Part shown: positions 55,730-64,000 of the stretch, one piece after another | Position numbering within the stretch: position 1 is the first letter of the stretch | Layout of the letters: every line of letters starts with the position of its first letter | From: Lachnospiraceae bacterium | GTDB taxonomy: Bacteria > Bacillota > Clostridia > Lachnospirales > Lachnospiraceae | Direction of reading: 5' to 3' | DNA length: 64,000 nt | Assembly: GCA_017527205.1 (NCBI GenBank) | Contig: JAFXQK010000006.1 | Span: 1-64,000, forward strand | Position numbers and translations under genes: made by a program | Notes under the pieces: model-generated | The model's database searches: none | What the model saw: the letters and a program-made list of their open reading frames with translations, nothing else | Told to the model about the DNA's origin: nothing

Positions 55730-57394
55730 ATGAAAAATAGGATAAGGGAAGAAAATAGCAAAGCGGAAAAGCAAGGGTTTTGCCTGAGAATGGGTAATTT
55801 AGCTATGGTTACCATTTTATGCTTTGTGACATTAGCTTTGGGTGCCTGTACAAATACTAAAAAAGAGGAAAATGGTCAGGGAGAGAAGGACAGCGCCTGG
55901 GATAAGGTGACAAAGGTGTTTCAAAAGGACAAATCGGATGGACCGGAGGACACGCCTTGGAATCATGGAACCTCGGCCATCATGGAGACGGAGCTTGGAT
56001 GGTACACGACGGGACTTGGAGAAGAAATGTGCCTGCGTTATTATGAAAAGGAATCAGGAGATACGATTGTTCTCTGTAATAAGCCGGAATGTGAGCACAA
56101 TGGCAATGACAACTGTGAGGCGACCTATCATAATTTGAAGGTTGTAAACGCCTGCCTCTATGAAGGGTATATCTACCTGTTAGGCTGGGAGGGGGTCGTA
56201 GATAATGTATATAGTATTCAGAATAATAACGAATTGGCGGATTCTGATCAAATAAATTATAGCTTGTATCGTGCGGCCCTGGACGGAAGTGCCATTGATA
56301 AGATAGCGACGATTTTTGAAACGGATAACGTGCAGCTTCAAAAAGTTAATCCATCCAGGCGTGTAACAGGTGCATACTGGTATCATAATGATGATGCCAG
56401 CTTTATCATTCACAAAGGGGTTGCTTATGTTCCATTGTATATAGGGTTAGGAGATGGAAGCATTGGACTTCGCGGTGCTGGTTTTTATAAAGTGGATCTT
56501 TCCACGGGAGCACTCAAGGAGCTCGAGAAGTATGAAACCCTGCAATCCAGACCTCCTGCATATCTCTATGGCATCTCGAATTATGTTTATTACTATCGCT
56601 ATGACAATGCTTCCAGAAAGCAGCTCTGGTATCGTTACGTCATTTCCGAAGACCGAATTGAAGCAGCGGATCCAAGGATCGATAAGATTTCAGACACAAC
56701 GGAGATTTTCGGGAAAAAGTTTGAAGCCCTGGAAGCTCGCCCCTGCTTTACGGAGGACAGGGAGTATTTTCTTGTGAGAACCTATCAGGAAAGAGAAGCG
56801 GGACAGCTTGCCGTTTTGGCCTTCGACGCAAAAACGCAGGAGCTCCTTCCGGAGGAATCTTTTGAGACGGAGATTCCGTTTGACAGAAAAAAATATCCCT
56901 TGGAGATCAGATATCGCGGATATTATTCGTTTATGTCTTATGACGGAAAGTTCTTTATCGAGGACACGGAACATGTTTTTGTATTTGACAAGGAGGGTAA
57001 GAAAGCTGGAGAGATTGCCGTTCCAAGGGAGGAGCTTAACTGGAACGATGCAGAAAGACAGATCTATCTTGATTTTAAGATTTGCAATGAAAAGCTATAT
57101 TTAATCTATGGAAATTCACTCGGTAGTGTTTATTATAATAATGGTACAGGAAATACAGGATATTATTATCGCGTTTTAACTTGTCCGTTGGATGGAATTT
57201 ATCAGGGGAACGGACAGTGGACGGATGCATATCGGTTCCAGGGAATCATGACTTGGAAGGAATGTCTATTGGACATGATAGACAGATTAGTGGAAGGATT
57301 GCCGGAAGATATTTTGCTGCAAGATCTTGATCCTAGGGAATATTATACCCGACAAATCAATGAATTATATCCGGGAGTACTCGATAATGAATAG
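55730..57394 (+). CDS. CNKPEC-family lipoprotein, paralog 1
   Basis: A 554-residue lipoprotein. A basic N-terminus and hydrophobic segment lead to the lipobox LALGAC. A segment PEDTPWNHGTSAIMETELGW is shared with three paralogs downstream, then CNKPECEH with a further Cys in CEATYHN. The rest is beta-rich repeats with aromatic strands (YEGYIYLLGWEG, GISNYVYYYRYD) that look like a propeller. Function unknown. It is the first gene after the LytTR-like promoter and directly precedes the ABC ATPase, so it probably belongs to that transporter system. Confidence 0.8.
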   Translation: MKNRIREENSKAEKQGFCLRMGNLAMVTILCFVTLALGACTNTKKEENGQGEKDSAWDKVTKVFQKDKSDGPEDTPWNHGTSAIMETELGWYTTGLGEEMCLRYYEKESGDTIVLCNKPECEHNGNDNCEATYHNLKVVNACLYEGYIYLLGWEGVVDNVYSIQNNNELADSDQINYSLYRAALDGSAIDKIATIFETDNVQLQKVNPSRRVTGAYWYHNDDASFIIHKGVAYVPLYIGLGDGSIGLRGAGFYKVDLSTGALKELEKYETLQSRPPAYLYGISNYVYYYRYDNASRKQLWYRYVISEDRIEAADPRIDKISDTTEIFGKKFEALEARPCFTEDREYFLVRTYQEREAGQLAVLAFDAKTQELLPEESFETEIPFDRKKYPLEIRYRGYYSFMSYDGKFFIEDTEHVFVFDKEGKKAGEIAVPREELNWNDAERQIYLDFKICNEKLYLIYGNSLGSVYYNNGTGNTGYYYRVLTCPLDGIYQGNGQWTDAYRFQGIMTWKECLLDMIDRLVEGLPEDILLQDLDPREYYTRQINELYPGVLDNE

Positions 57395-57425
57395 TTGAGC
57401 GAGAAGAGAAGAAAGAGGTAGAGGC

Positions 57426-58376
57426 ATGCTGGAGATCAAGCATCTGACTAAGAAATATGGAGATTTTACGGCGCTAAAGGATTTGAATTTGACCTTGGAC
57501 AAGGGCGTTTTTGGCATTCTTGGAGCGAATGGCGCGGGAAAATCGACCTTCCTGAATTTGATTACGGACAATATTCCGCGGACGGAGGGAGAGATTCTCT
57601 ATAATGGAAAGGAGATTTTGTCCATGGGCTCTGCCTTTCGAAAGAAGGTGGGCTACACGCCGCAGCTGCAGGGCATGTATGAGGATTTCAGCGCGGGACA
57701 GTTTCTGCGTTATATCGGTTCCCTCAAGGGCATGAAGCATAAGAGGTGCAAGGAGCAGACCATGGAGCTTTTGGAGCTTGTGGGTCTTCGGCAGGTGGCA
57801 CATAAAAAGCTGGGTGCGTTTTCCGGAGGCATGCGGCAGAGGGTTCTTTTGGCAGCAGCCATGCTGGATGATCCTGAGATTCTGATTTTGGATGAGCCGA
57901 CGGCAGGACTGGATCCTGAGGAGAGAATCCGACTTCGCAATCACATCGCGGAGCTTGCGAAAAATCGGACGGTGCTGCTTGCAACCCATGTGGTGAGTGA
58001 CATTGAGTGTATTGCGGAGAAGGTGATCCTGATGAAAAAGGGAGAAATTCTTCGGTTTGGATCTCCCATCGAGCTCATGGAGGAGATTCAGGGGAAGGTG
58101 CGCGAATTTACAGGTACCTTTGAGGAGGTCAGTCGGTGGAAGGAGACCTTTGGCAAGGGGCAGATCATGCGTCGACGCGCAGGGTTTGTGTTCCGCGCAG
58201 CTGAGGAGGAGCTTCCCGAGGAGTTTGTCGCCGTGGATGACATTACGCTCGAGGATGTGTATCTATTCTACGCTGAGGGGCGTGAGGAGTCGAACCATGC
58301 AGGTGCAAAAAACCTAGTGGATGAGCCAGCAAATAGGAAAGTAGATACGGCAGCAGAGAAAGGTGAGGACGCATGA
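57426..58376 (+). CDS. ABC transporter ATP-binding protein
   Basis: A 316-residue ATPase. Walker A GILGANGAGKSTFLN, Q-loop VGYTPQLQG, signature FSGGMRQRVLLAAAML, Walker B ILILDEPTAGLDPEERI and H-loop LLATHVVSD are present. The C-terminal 100 residues form an extension of the type seen in ABC-2 exporter ATPases and end in a charged tail. Its stop overlaps the permease start by four bases. BcrA-like exporter ATPases are the nearest family. The substrate is unknown. Confidence 0.95.
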   Translation: MLEIKHLTKKYGDFTALKDLNLTLDKGVFGILGANGAGKSTFLNLITDNIPRTEGEILYNGKEILSMGSAFRKKVGYTPQLQGMYEDFSAGQFLRYIGSLKGMKHKRCKEQTMELLELVGLRQVAHKKLGAFSGGMRQRVLLAAAMLDDPEILILDEPTAGLDPEERIRLRNHIAELAKNRTVLLATHVVSDIECIAEKVILMKKGEILRFGSPIELMEEIQGKVREFTGTFEEVSRWKETFGKGQIMRRRAGFVFRAAEEELPEEFVAVDDITLEDVYLFYAEGREESNHAGAKNLVDEPANRKVDTAAEKGEDA

Positions 58377-60376
58377 GGGAATTAGGGCGTGTTTTTAATC
58401 GAAAGGTTTTGTTAATCCTGGCGATTCTCTGTGCCATGAATTTGATTCTCTTTTTGCTTTGCATTGATCCGGAAAAGACGATCACGTTTGGCGGAGAAGA
58501 GCTTCAGGGGTATTTAGAGCGATATCCCGTATTTTTAAAGAATACGGTGGAGAATGGTTCAAAAATGGGAATGCTCTCCATGTATCAGAAGGGCTATGGT
58601 TCTGAGAGCTTAAAAAAGACGACGGAATTATACCGCGCGCTGGAGGGGACGCAGGTGACCGCAGGTGAGAACCGCGGCGTCGTGCTTCTTGTCCAATATC
58701 AGCTCACGGATTTGTTTTTGTTGATTTTCCTGTTTTTGATTGTCATGGAGTTTCAGGCAGAGCGAAAAAAGGGCCTCGTTTATCTGGTGCGAAGCACGGT
58801 CGGAGGGCGGTCGAAGCTCTATTTGCAGCGCATGGCGATTCTGGCCTTTTCAACGGTTGTCGGAGCGCTGTGCTTTTATGGCGGAAATCTGATCGGCATT
58901 CTGTTTGGCTTTGGCCTGGGAGACCTTTCCAGAAGTCTTCAGTCCCTGCCGGAATTTATGAAATGTCCCTACTCCATTACTATTGGTGCGTATCTATTTC
59001 GGTCCCTTTTCTTAAAGATGACGGGATGCTTTGGAGTTGCGGTTTTGTTTTATACGCTGATCGGGTGCTTCAATACGGTCATGGCATATTTTTGCTCCGC
59101 GGTTCTCGTGACCTTGGAGGTTTTGACGGGAATTCTGATTCCGCCGATTTCTTCATGGAATATTCTGCGGTACGTGAATTTATTTACGCTGATCCGCTGT
59201 GAGGAATTTTATGAGGATGCCATTTTTGTAGGTGTCTTTGGGAAAGCGAAGGAAGCCCTTCCCGTGACGCTGACAATTTTTGGGATTCTGTTTCTTCTTG
59301 TGCTTGTGGCGGGCTATGCCATTCACGGAAGAAAGTATGTCATTGTCAGTCACCGCGGCGAAAAGATTTTTGATGCCATCGCAAGGTGGAAGGAAAAGCT
59401 GTCATTGCAGCATACGCTCTTTGGATGGGAGGCCTATAAGCTTCTTATGAAGCAAAAGGGAATCCTGATTTTGCTTGCCGTCTTTTTGGTGCATTTGACG
59501 CTATCCATGCAATACGAGTATTATTATCCCGTAGACATTTATCAAAGGATGTATTACATCGAATATCAGGGTGACATCACGGAGGAGCGCGTTGCAAGTG
59601 CACAGGCTTCCATGGATATTTTGAAAATGGCAGAGGAGGGCATGCTGGAAAAGATCGAGAAATACAAGACTGAGGTTCCCTATCCCGTCATGAAGATTTC
59701 TGGTTTGCAAGAAAGCATTACCACGATTCGCTGGAAGCAGCAAAGTCTGCAGCCGATCATTGATGACCTGAACTCTGGTCTGGATTATGTTAAGAGAACG
59801 GGGCACAGAATTACGCTGGTGGCACCCTTTTATTACGATTTGCTTTTAAACAAGGATGAAAAGACGAGAACAAGGGCATCGTTCCTTGAAATCATCGCGC
59901 TTCTTGCGACTCTCGCGGGAATCTTTGCCTTTGACAGACAGAATCACGTCGAGCAGATTATGCATAGCTCCTATAGGGGAAGGAAGCCAACGACGGTGTT
60001 AAAACTTATATTAGTGCTGCTCTATTCCTCCTTTTCTTGTGGACTCATTCATCTGATCCAGCTTTGGCGTGTTTCTCAGGTGGACGCGGGGCTTCCAGAA
60101 TTGGAAAATCCCGTGCAGGGAATCCAGTTTATGCGGGAATTTGCGATTTATGTGCCAATCTGGGGATATCTGGTTTTGCTATTTCTTGTAAGAATGGGCA
60201 TGGCCTGTCTTTTAGGACTTGTGATTTCCGTGATCAGCAAGCGCAGCGGCGACGTGATTACGGCGATGGGAGTCTCCTGTTTTGTTGTCATCATTCTCGT
60301 ATTATTGGGAACGATTTTGCCTGCCGCATGGTGGCTCAGCCCCATCAAGCTCCTCGGCGGAACCTATCTGCGGTGA
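58373..60376 (+). CDS. large ABC-2-type permease
   Basis: A 667-residue membrane protein with about 12 hydrophobic segments. It appears to be two ABC-2 halves in one chain: segments at about 8-27, 105-125, 148-170, 200-255 and 290-315, then a second set from about 362 with an extracytoplasmic insertion (about 385-480) and membrane segments at about 500-665. Some positions are inferred. It overlaps the ATPase by four bases and should form the exporter channel. The next genes encode paralogous lipoproteins. Confidence 0.85.
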   Translation: MRELGRVFNRKVLLILAILCAMNLILFLLCIDPEKTITFGGEELQGYLERYPVFLKNTVENGSKMGMLSMYQKGYGSESLKKTTELYRALEGTQVTAGENRGVVLLVQYQLTDLFLLIFLFLIVMEFQAERKKGLVYLVRSTVGGRSKLYLQRMAILAFSTVVGALCFYGGNLIGILFGFGLGDLSRSLQSLPEFMKCPYSITIGAYLFRSLFLKMTGCFGVAVLFYTLIGCFNTVMAYFCSAVLVTLEVLTGILIPPISSWNILRYVNLFTLIRCEEFYEDAIFVGVFGKAKEALPVTLTIFGILFLLVLVAGYAIHGRKYVIVSHRGEKIFDAIARWKEKLSLQHTLFGWEAYKLLMKQKGILILLAVFLVHLTLSMQYEYYYPVDIYQRMYYIEYQGDITEERVASAQASMDILKMAEEGMLEKIEKYKTEVPYPVMKISGLQESITTIRWKQQSLQPIIDDLNSGLDYVKRTGHRITLVAPFYYDLLLNKDEKTRTRASFLEIIALLATLAGIFAFDRQNHVEQIMHSSYRGRKPTTVLKLILVLLYSSFSCGLIHLIQLWRVSQVDAGLPELENPVQGIQFMREFAIYVPIWGYLVLLFLVRMGMACLLGLVISVISKRSGDVITAMGVSCFVVIILVLLGTILPAAWWLSPIKLLGGTYLR

Positions 60377-60382
60377 TGGAAG

Positions 60383-60468
60383 GATCATGTTAGGTGCTTC
60401 ATGAAAAATGGAAGTCGAAGGGCAGATCATGTCAGGTGCTTCATGAAAAATGGAAGTCGAAGGGAGAA
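60383..60468. repeat. 42-bp tandem duplication in a leader
   Basis: Copies start at 60383 and 60425 (GATCATGTTAGGTGCTTCAT and GATCATGTCAGGTGCTTCAT) and each ends GAAGTCGAAGGG. The second copy supplies the ribosome site used at 60476. It explains why upstream in-frame ATGs look like an extended start. Confidence 0.85.
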
Positions 60469-60475
60469 AATATCT

Positions 60476-61840
60476 ATGAAAAAAAGGGGCCTGGTTTTTG
60501 TCATTATGGCGGTTCTTATGACATTTACTGCCTGTTCCTCAAAACAAAAGAAAGAGCCATCAGATGACACGCCTTGGAATCACGGCTATCATGCCATCAT
60601 GGAGACGGAAGAGGGGTATTATACCAATCAGGTATATCCCATAAGGGGAACAAGGACGGCACAATGCTTGCGTTATGTGGAAAAGAATTCCAAAGAATCC
60701 ATTCCCCTATGCAATAAGCCTGAGTGTGATCACGTAGGGGGAGACAAATGTGAAGCTTCCTATAACAATATAGAGCCGTTAAGCACCTTGTTATATGACG
60801 GAGCCATTTATGTTTTGGGTGTGGAGTATAGCGGAAACAATGTGGCCATCAATATGTATCGGGGAGCGCTGGACGGCAGCATTATGGATAAGGTGGGCTG
60901 TGTGGTTCAGGCGGACAACCTCAGGGAGGAAGAGGTCTATACGAGGCCAATTAATTCACCTTATTTACTTTTGTGGGGAGTTTTGGACGAAAGCTTTATC
61001 ATTCACAGGGGATATGCTTACATTCCGTATTTCTTACAGATTGGAAAGGGTGCAAAAGGTGTAAAGGGACAGGGAATTTGTCGGATGAATTTGTCCAATG
61101 GGGAGACGGAGGAAATTTATCAGACTGTCAATCTTTCCGAAGGCATTCCCCTGCGGGTGACGGGCGTAGGAGATTATGTGTATTTTTTGATTGCTGCGAC
61201 AGGTTCTTCTGGAAAGACGAAAAGGTACGTCATTTCTACAAAAGAAGTTCAAAATGTGGTAACGACGAAGGAAAATGGAAAACCAGGATATGAAAAGCCA
61301 TATTTCATGTTTTCAGAGGATCGCTATTATGGCTTAAAGCGAATGGAGGAATCGAATCAGCTAAGCATTACTGCCTATGATGCACAGACGATGCAGGAGG
61401 TAAAGGAGGAGAGCTTCGTCATCGACGATTTTTCGGGGGACTATGCAATGGATTTGGTAGATGCTTTTCTCTATGACGGAATGTTTGTGTTGGGTACTAG
61501 GGCGAAAGCTTGTTTTTATGATAAACAGGGAGCTTTCCTAGGGGAGATGGATGTTGACGGAATCGATCATTTTTCAGATCCGGATGAACATTTCTTCTTG
61601 GAAAGCTATAAAATATGTAATGGAAAGCTTTATTTTCTTTATAATAATCGCTCCTCGTTGTGGGGAGGCACTATAGATGTCAGAGATGACATGTTTTTTT
61701 CTAATTTGATATGGCAAGTGTATGCCTGTCCGTTGGAGGATATTTTCCAAGGTCGGGGAAAGTGGGAAAAGGCTTATAGCGTGGAAGGGCGAATGACAAA
61801 TGATGAGTTAATGTATTATTTTCAGATGAATCTTCCATAA
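60476..61840 (+). CDS. CNKPEC-family lipoprotein, paralog 2
   Basis: A lipoprotein of about 454 residues, starting MKKRGLVFVIMAVLMTFTAC with the lipobox TAC. It has the shared DDTPWNHGYHAIMETEEGYY segment, CNKPECDH and CEASYNN, and repeats such as VAINMYRGALDGS and ESFIIHRGYAYIPYFLQIG. GGGAG lies before the ATG at 60476; ATGs further upstream come from the 42-bp duplication. It is 99 bp after the permease gene and 37 bp before paralog 3. Function unknown. Confidence 0.8.
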   Translation: MKKRGLVFVIMAVLMTFTACSSKQKKEPSDDTPWNHGYHAIMETEEGYYTNQVYPIRGTRTAQCLRYVEKNSKESIPLCNKPECDHVGGDKCEASYNNIEPLSTLLYDGAIYVLGVEYSGNNVAINMYRGALDGSIMDKVGCVVQADNLREEEVYTRPINSPYLLLWGVLDESFIIHRGYAYIPYFLQIGKGAKGVKGQGICRMNLSNGETEEIYQTVNLSEGIPLRVTGVGDYVYFLIAATGSSGKTKRYVISTKEVQNVVTTKENGKPGYEKPYFMFSEDRYYGLKRMEESNQLSITAYDAQTMQEVKEESFVIDDFSGDYAMDLVDAFLYDGMFVLGTRAKACFYDKQGAFLGEMDVDGIDHFSDPDEHFFLESYKICNGKLYFLYNNRSSLWGGTIDVRDDMFFSNLIWQVYACPLEDIFQGRGKWEKAYSVEGRMTNDELMYYFQMNLP

Positions 61841-61877
61841 AGCTGCTCTATATTTTGCAAAAATGAGGTAGAGGAAC

Positions 61878-63341
61878 ATGAAAAGAAGATGGTCCCTAAG
61901 AAAAAAGCTCGCAGGGCTCGCTTTGATGATGCTGGCGCTTTTTTTTGCGAGCTGTGGGGAAAAAGAGAAAAAGGATCTTCCTGAGGATACGCCCTGGAAT
62001 CATGGATTTAATTCCATCATGGAGACCGACATAGGGTATTACTCCAACCTGCTGGATGAACAGCATCTGTGTTATTACGATAAGGAGTCGGGCAATTCCA
62101 TTCTGCTTTGCAATAAGCCTGAATGTACACATGAGGGTGGAAATGACTGCGAAGCAACCTATCAGAAAATGCAAACCATGAACACGATTCTGTATGATGG
62201 ATATCTGTATATCCTTGGCGTAGAGGACGTGGATCACGTGGTGAGCATTAGTTTCTATCGCGGAGCCCTGGATGGCTCCTCCATGGATAAGATCGGTACC
62301 GTGATTTCTAGAGAGAATACGAAGAATCAGGAGTTTATGATCTTTAATCCCAGATCTGAGGACTCCTCCTCTTTTCAAAATGATTGTTGTTCCTTCATTA
62401 TTCATAAGGGCTATGCATACATTCCTTATTATCTTCGCTTTGGTCAAGGGATGAAGGGATTTATGGGCGGTGGCCTGATGAAGATGGACATTCGCACGGG
62501 AGAGATGAAAGAGTTATATACCACGGAGCATGCTAATGCAGATACTCCTATGCATTTGGTGGGAGCAGGGGATTATGTCTATTTTGATCTTGGGCTCTTA
62601 CATAAGCAGCGATACGTCATTTCGGAGGATCGAATAGAGGACTGTACCTGGGGGAAGAAGGCTGAACAAGGGGGTGCAGATTCCATGCGATCTAAGCCGG
62701 AAGCCGGAAATGAGCAAGGAGCTAACGAAGAGCCATCGGAAGAGAAGATCGTTGCAAAGGAATATTTTACGCTTCAGGAAGCTTTGGACAAGGCAGGAGT
62801 GCAAGCGGATGGTTCCATAATGGCAGTTAGTTATATAGGGGCAGGGCACTATTTTTATACGGAAGACAAGGTTTATTCTTTCTTTGGAGACAAGCTTTAT
62901 GTGTATGATGCAAGGACGATGGAGAGTACGGGAGAGGTGATAACCTTGGAGTCCCTTCCAAGCGTTGAGAATGGAAAATCAACGATGCCTTTGGGAATTG
63001 TGAATCAAAAGGTACAGATGTACGAGGATATCTTTTTGATCGCGAGTACGGAGAAAGCCTATTTTTATAATCTACAGGGGAAGCTTTTGGGAGAGCTTGC
63101 CATTCCAGAGAATGTGCGGACACATGAGCATGCCTTTCAGATCAACATTCTGGATTATAAATTTCATGATGGCAAGGTGTATTTAATCAATCGCTATGTT
63201 TGGCCTTCTCACCAATGGTATCGTGTCTTCTCCTGTGAGCTGGAAGACATTCGCCAGGGAACGGGAGCATGGAAGGAGACATTTGTCATTCGGGGAATCG
63301 ATGGCAGAGGAGATGAGGAGAGCACCTCAGATCTTTTTTAA
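61878..63341 (+). CDS. CNKPEC-family lipoprotein, paralog 3
   Basis: A 487-residue lipoprotein with lipobox FFASC, PEDTPWNHGFNSIMETDIGY, CNKPECTH and CEATYQK. It keeps the paralog strands HVVSISFYRGALDGSSMDKI and SFIIHKGYAYIPYYLRF. An insertion at about 255-290 is rich in Glu, Gly, Ala and Ser (GADSMRSKPEAGNEQG). Near-tandem to the paralogs on both sides. The conserved three Cys and one His near the N-terminus are compatible with a disulphide or metal site on the outer face. Function unknown. Confidence 0.8.
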   Translation: MKRRWSLRKKLAGLALMMLALFFASCGEKEKKDLPEDTPWNHGFNSIMETDIGYYSNLLDEQHLCYYDKESGNSILLCNKPECTHEGGNDCEATYQKMQTMNTILYDGYLYILGVEDVDHVVSISFYRGALDGSSMDKIGTVISRENTKNQEFMIFNPRSEDSSSFQNDCCSFIIHKGYAYIPYYLRFGQGMKGFMGGGLMKMDIRTGEMKELYTTEHANADTPMHLVGAGDYVYFDLGLLHKQRYVISEDRIEDCTWGKKAEQGGADSMRSKPEAGNEQGANEEPSEEKIVAKEYFTLQEALDKAGVQADGSIMAVSYIGAGHYFYTEDKVYSFFGDKLYVYDARTMESTGEVITLESLPSVENGKSTMPLGIVNQKVQMYEDIFLIASTEKAYFYNLQGKLLGELAIPENVRTHEHAFQINILDYKFHDGKVYLINRYVWPSHQWYRVFSCELEDIRQGTGAWKETFVIRGIDGRGDEESTSDLF

Positions 63342-63426
63342 TCATCGGAAGCAAATTTGATGGGAAAGAAGTCTGCCTATGTGTTATTAGAAAGTGACGG
63401 GAACATTAAGGCAAGGAGGGACGGAC

Positions 63427-64000
63427 GTGAGGACACGAGAAAACGGACGCAGAGGAAAACAAACAGGAACTGTTTTATATAAGGAAATCTTAGCCGTACT
63501 TTTGGTGCTCGGTCTGGCTTTGCTTGGCGGATGTAATTCTGGCACGGGGTCAGGGGATAAGGGAGGAATCACGATTGGAAAATCAAAGGAGCTTCCTGAG
63601 GACACGCCCTGGAACCATGGATATAATGCAATTATGGAGACGGAGCTGGGATATTATTCCAATCTGACTGGCATGCAGTGTCTTCGGTATTATGAAAAGG
63701 GCACGGATGTCACGATTTTATTGTGTAATAAACCTGAGTGCACGCATTCCTCGGAGGAGTCCTGCGAGGCGAGATATCATGGAATGGGGACCGTCAACAC
63801 GCTATTGTTTGACGGGGCGCTTTATGTTCTAGGCGTTAGCGGCATTGAGACGGATGCCGCGAGGTATGAGACGCGCTATATGATTGGTGAAAATGGGGAA
63901 GTCATTCCTTATGGGGGTGACGGTGCAGAGAATCAGGGAGAGGACAAGGTCAGCATTTGTCTATGGAAAGGGGCACTGGACGGTTCCTCCTTTGATCTTG
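63427..64000 (+). CDS. CNKPEC-family lipoprotein, paralog 4 (partial, runs off the window)
   Basis: A partial gene starting with GTG at 63427 and open through the window edge (191 codons visible). AAGGAGGG lies 6 nt before the GTG. It has a membrane segment and lipobox LLGGC, then the shared PEDTPWNHGYNAIMETELGY, CNKPECTH and CEARYHG. A low-complexity insertion (about 145-176, with PYGGDGAENQGEDK) precedes the familiar CLWKGALDGSSFD block. The C-terminus is not in the window. Confidence 0.75.
   Translation, partial: MRTRENGRRGKQTGTVLYKEILAVLLVLGLALLGGCNSGTGSGDKGGITIGKSKELPEDTPWNHGYNAIMETELGYYSNLTGMQCLRYYEKGTDVTILLCNKPECTHSSEESCEARYHGMGTVNTLLFDGALYVLGVSGIETDAARYETRYMIGENGEVIPYGGDGAENQGEDKVSICLWKGALDGSSFDL

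Overview
The window is the replication-origin region of a low-to-mid GC Gram-positive chromosome, most likely an anaerobic Clostridia member of the family Lachnospiraceae. Evidence: dnaA-dnaN-S4-recF-gyrB-gyrA runs leftward and rpmH-rnpA-yidD-yidC-jag-mnmE-mnmG-rsmG-parA-parB-serS runs rightward, from a DnaA-box-rich gap at about 37.4-37.8 kb. Nearly all genes point away from this gap. Family-level hints are the Cthe_2159-type lipoprotein, the DUF4956/VTC cluster, DUF4446 after parB, and tandem CNKPEC lipoproteins. The species cannot be named from the sequence.

Left arm, origin outwards: gyrA (27.9 kb); an OhrR-like MarR regulator, flavodoxin and radical SAM operon (25.7-27.8 kb); a CPA2 antiporter; a large solute-binding lipoprotein; an ECF sigma factor with a membrane partner carrying a degenerate M23 domain; CstA (17.3-19.0 kb); a rightward block of mutS2 and an OmpR/histidine kinase pair (12.1-16.8 kb); a leftward OmpR/kinase pair (8.9-11.0 kb) next to a VTC, DUF4956 and carbohydrate-binding lipoprotein operon (5.0-8.5 kb); a degenerate HtrA-like protein; YhaM; a small membrane protein; and an RlmD-type rRNA methyltransferase coupled to a gene cut by the window edge.

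Right arm: the conserved housekeeping run; an orphan cytosolic histidine kinase behind a LexA-like palindrome; two perfect parS sites in front of parA-parB; a DUF4446 protein; serS; a coiled-coil protein with in-frame repeats; then a LytTR regulator and GHKL kinase followed by a lipoprotein, an ABC ATPase, an ABC permease and three more paralogous lipoproteins. The last one runs off the window. Phased direct repeats resembling LytTR boxes precede both the regulator operon and the first lipoprotein, which suggests one regulated system.

Non-coding DNA is the most unusual part. It is full of palindromes: giant hairpins with perfect 28-30 bp arms around a shared 102-nt core (16.8-17.3 kb), a related hairpin at 34.4 kb nested in another repeat family (34.2, 34.4, 42.7 and 55.6 kb), a 131-bp tandem repeat built from GCGAAGC mini-hairpins (11.8-12.1 kb), a decayed array of about 51 bp period (11.3-11.6 kb) and a 73-bp triple repeat (52.7-52.9 kb). 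I see no rRNA, tRNA, CRISPR array, transposase or phage gene.
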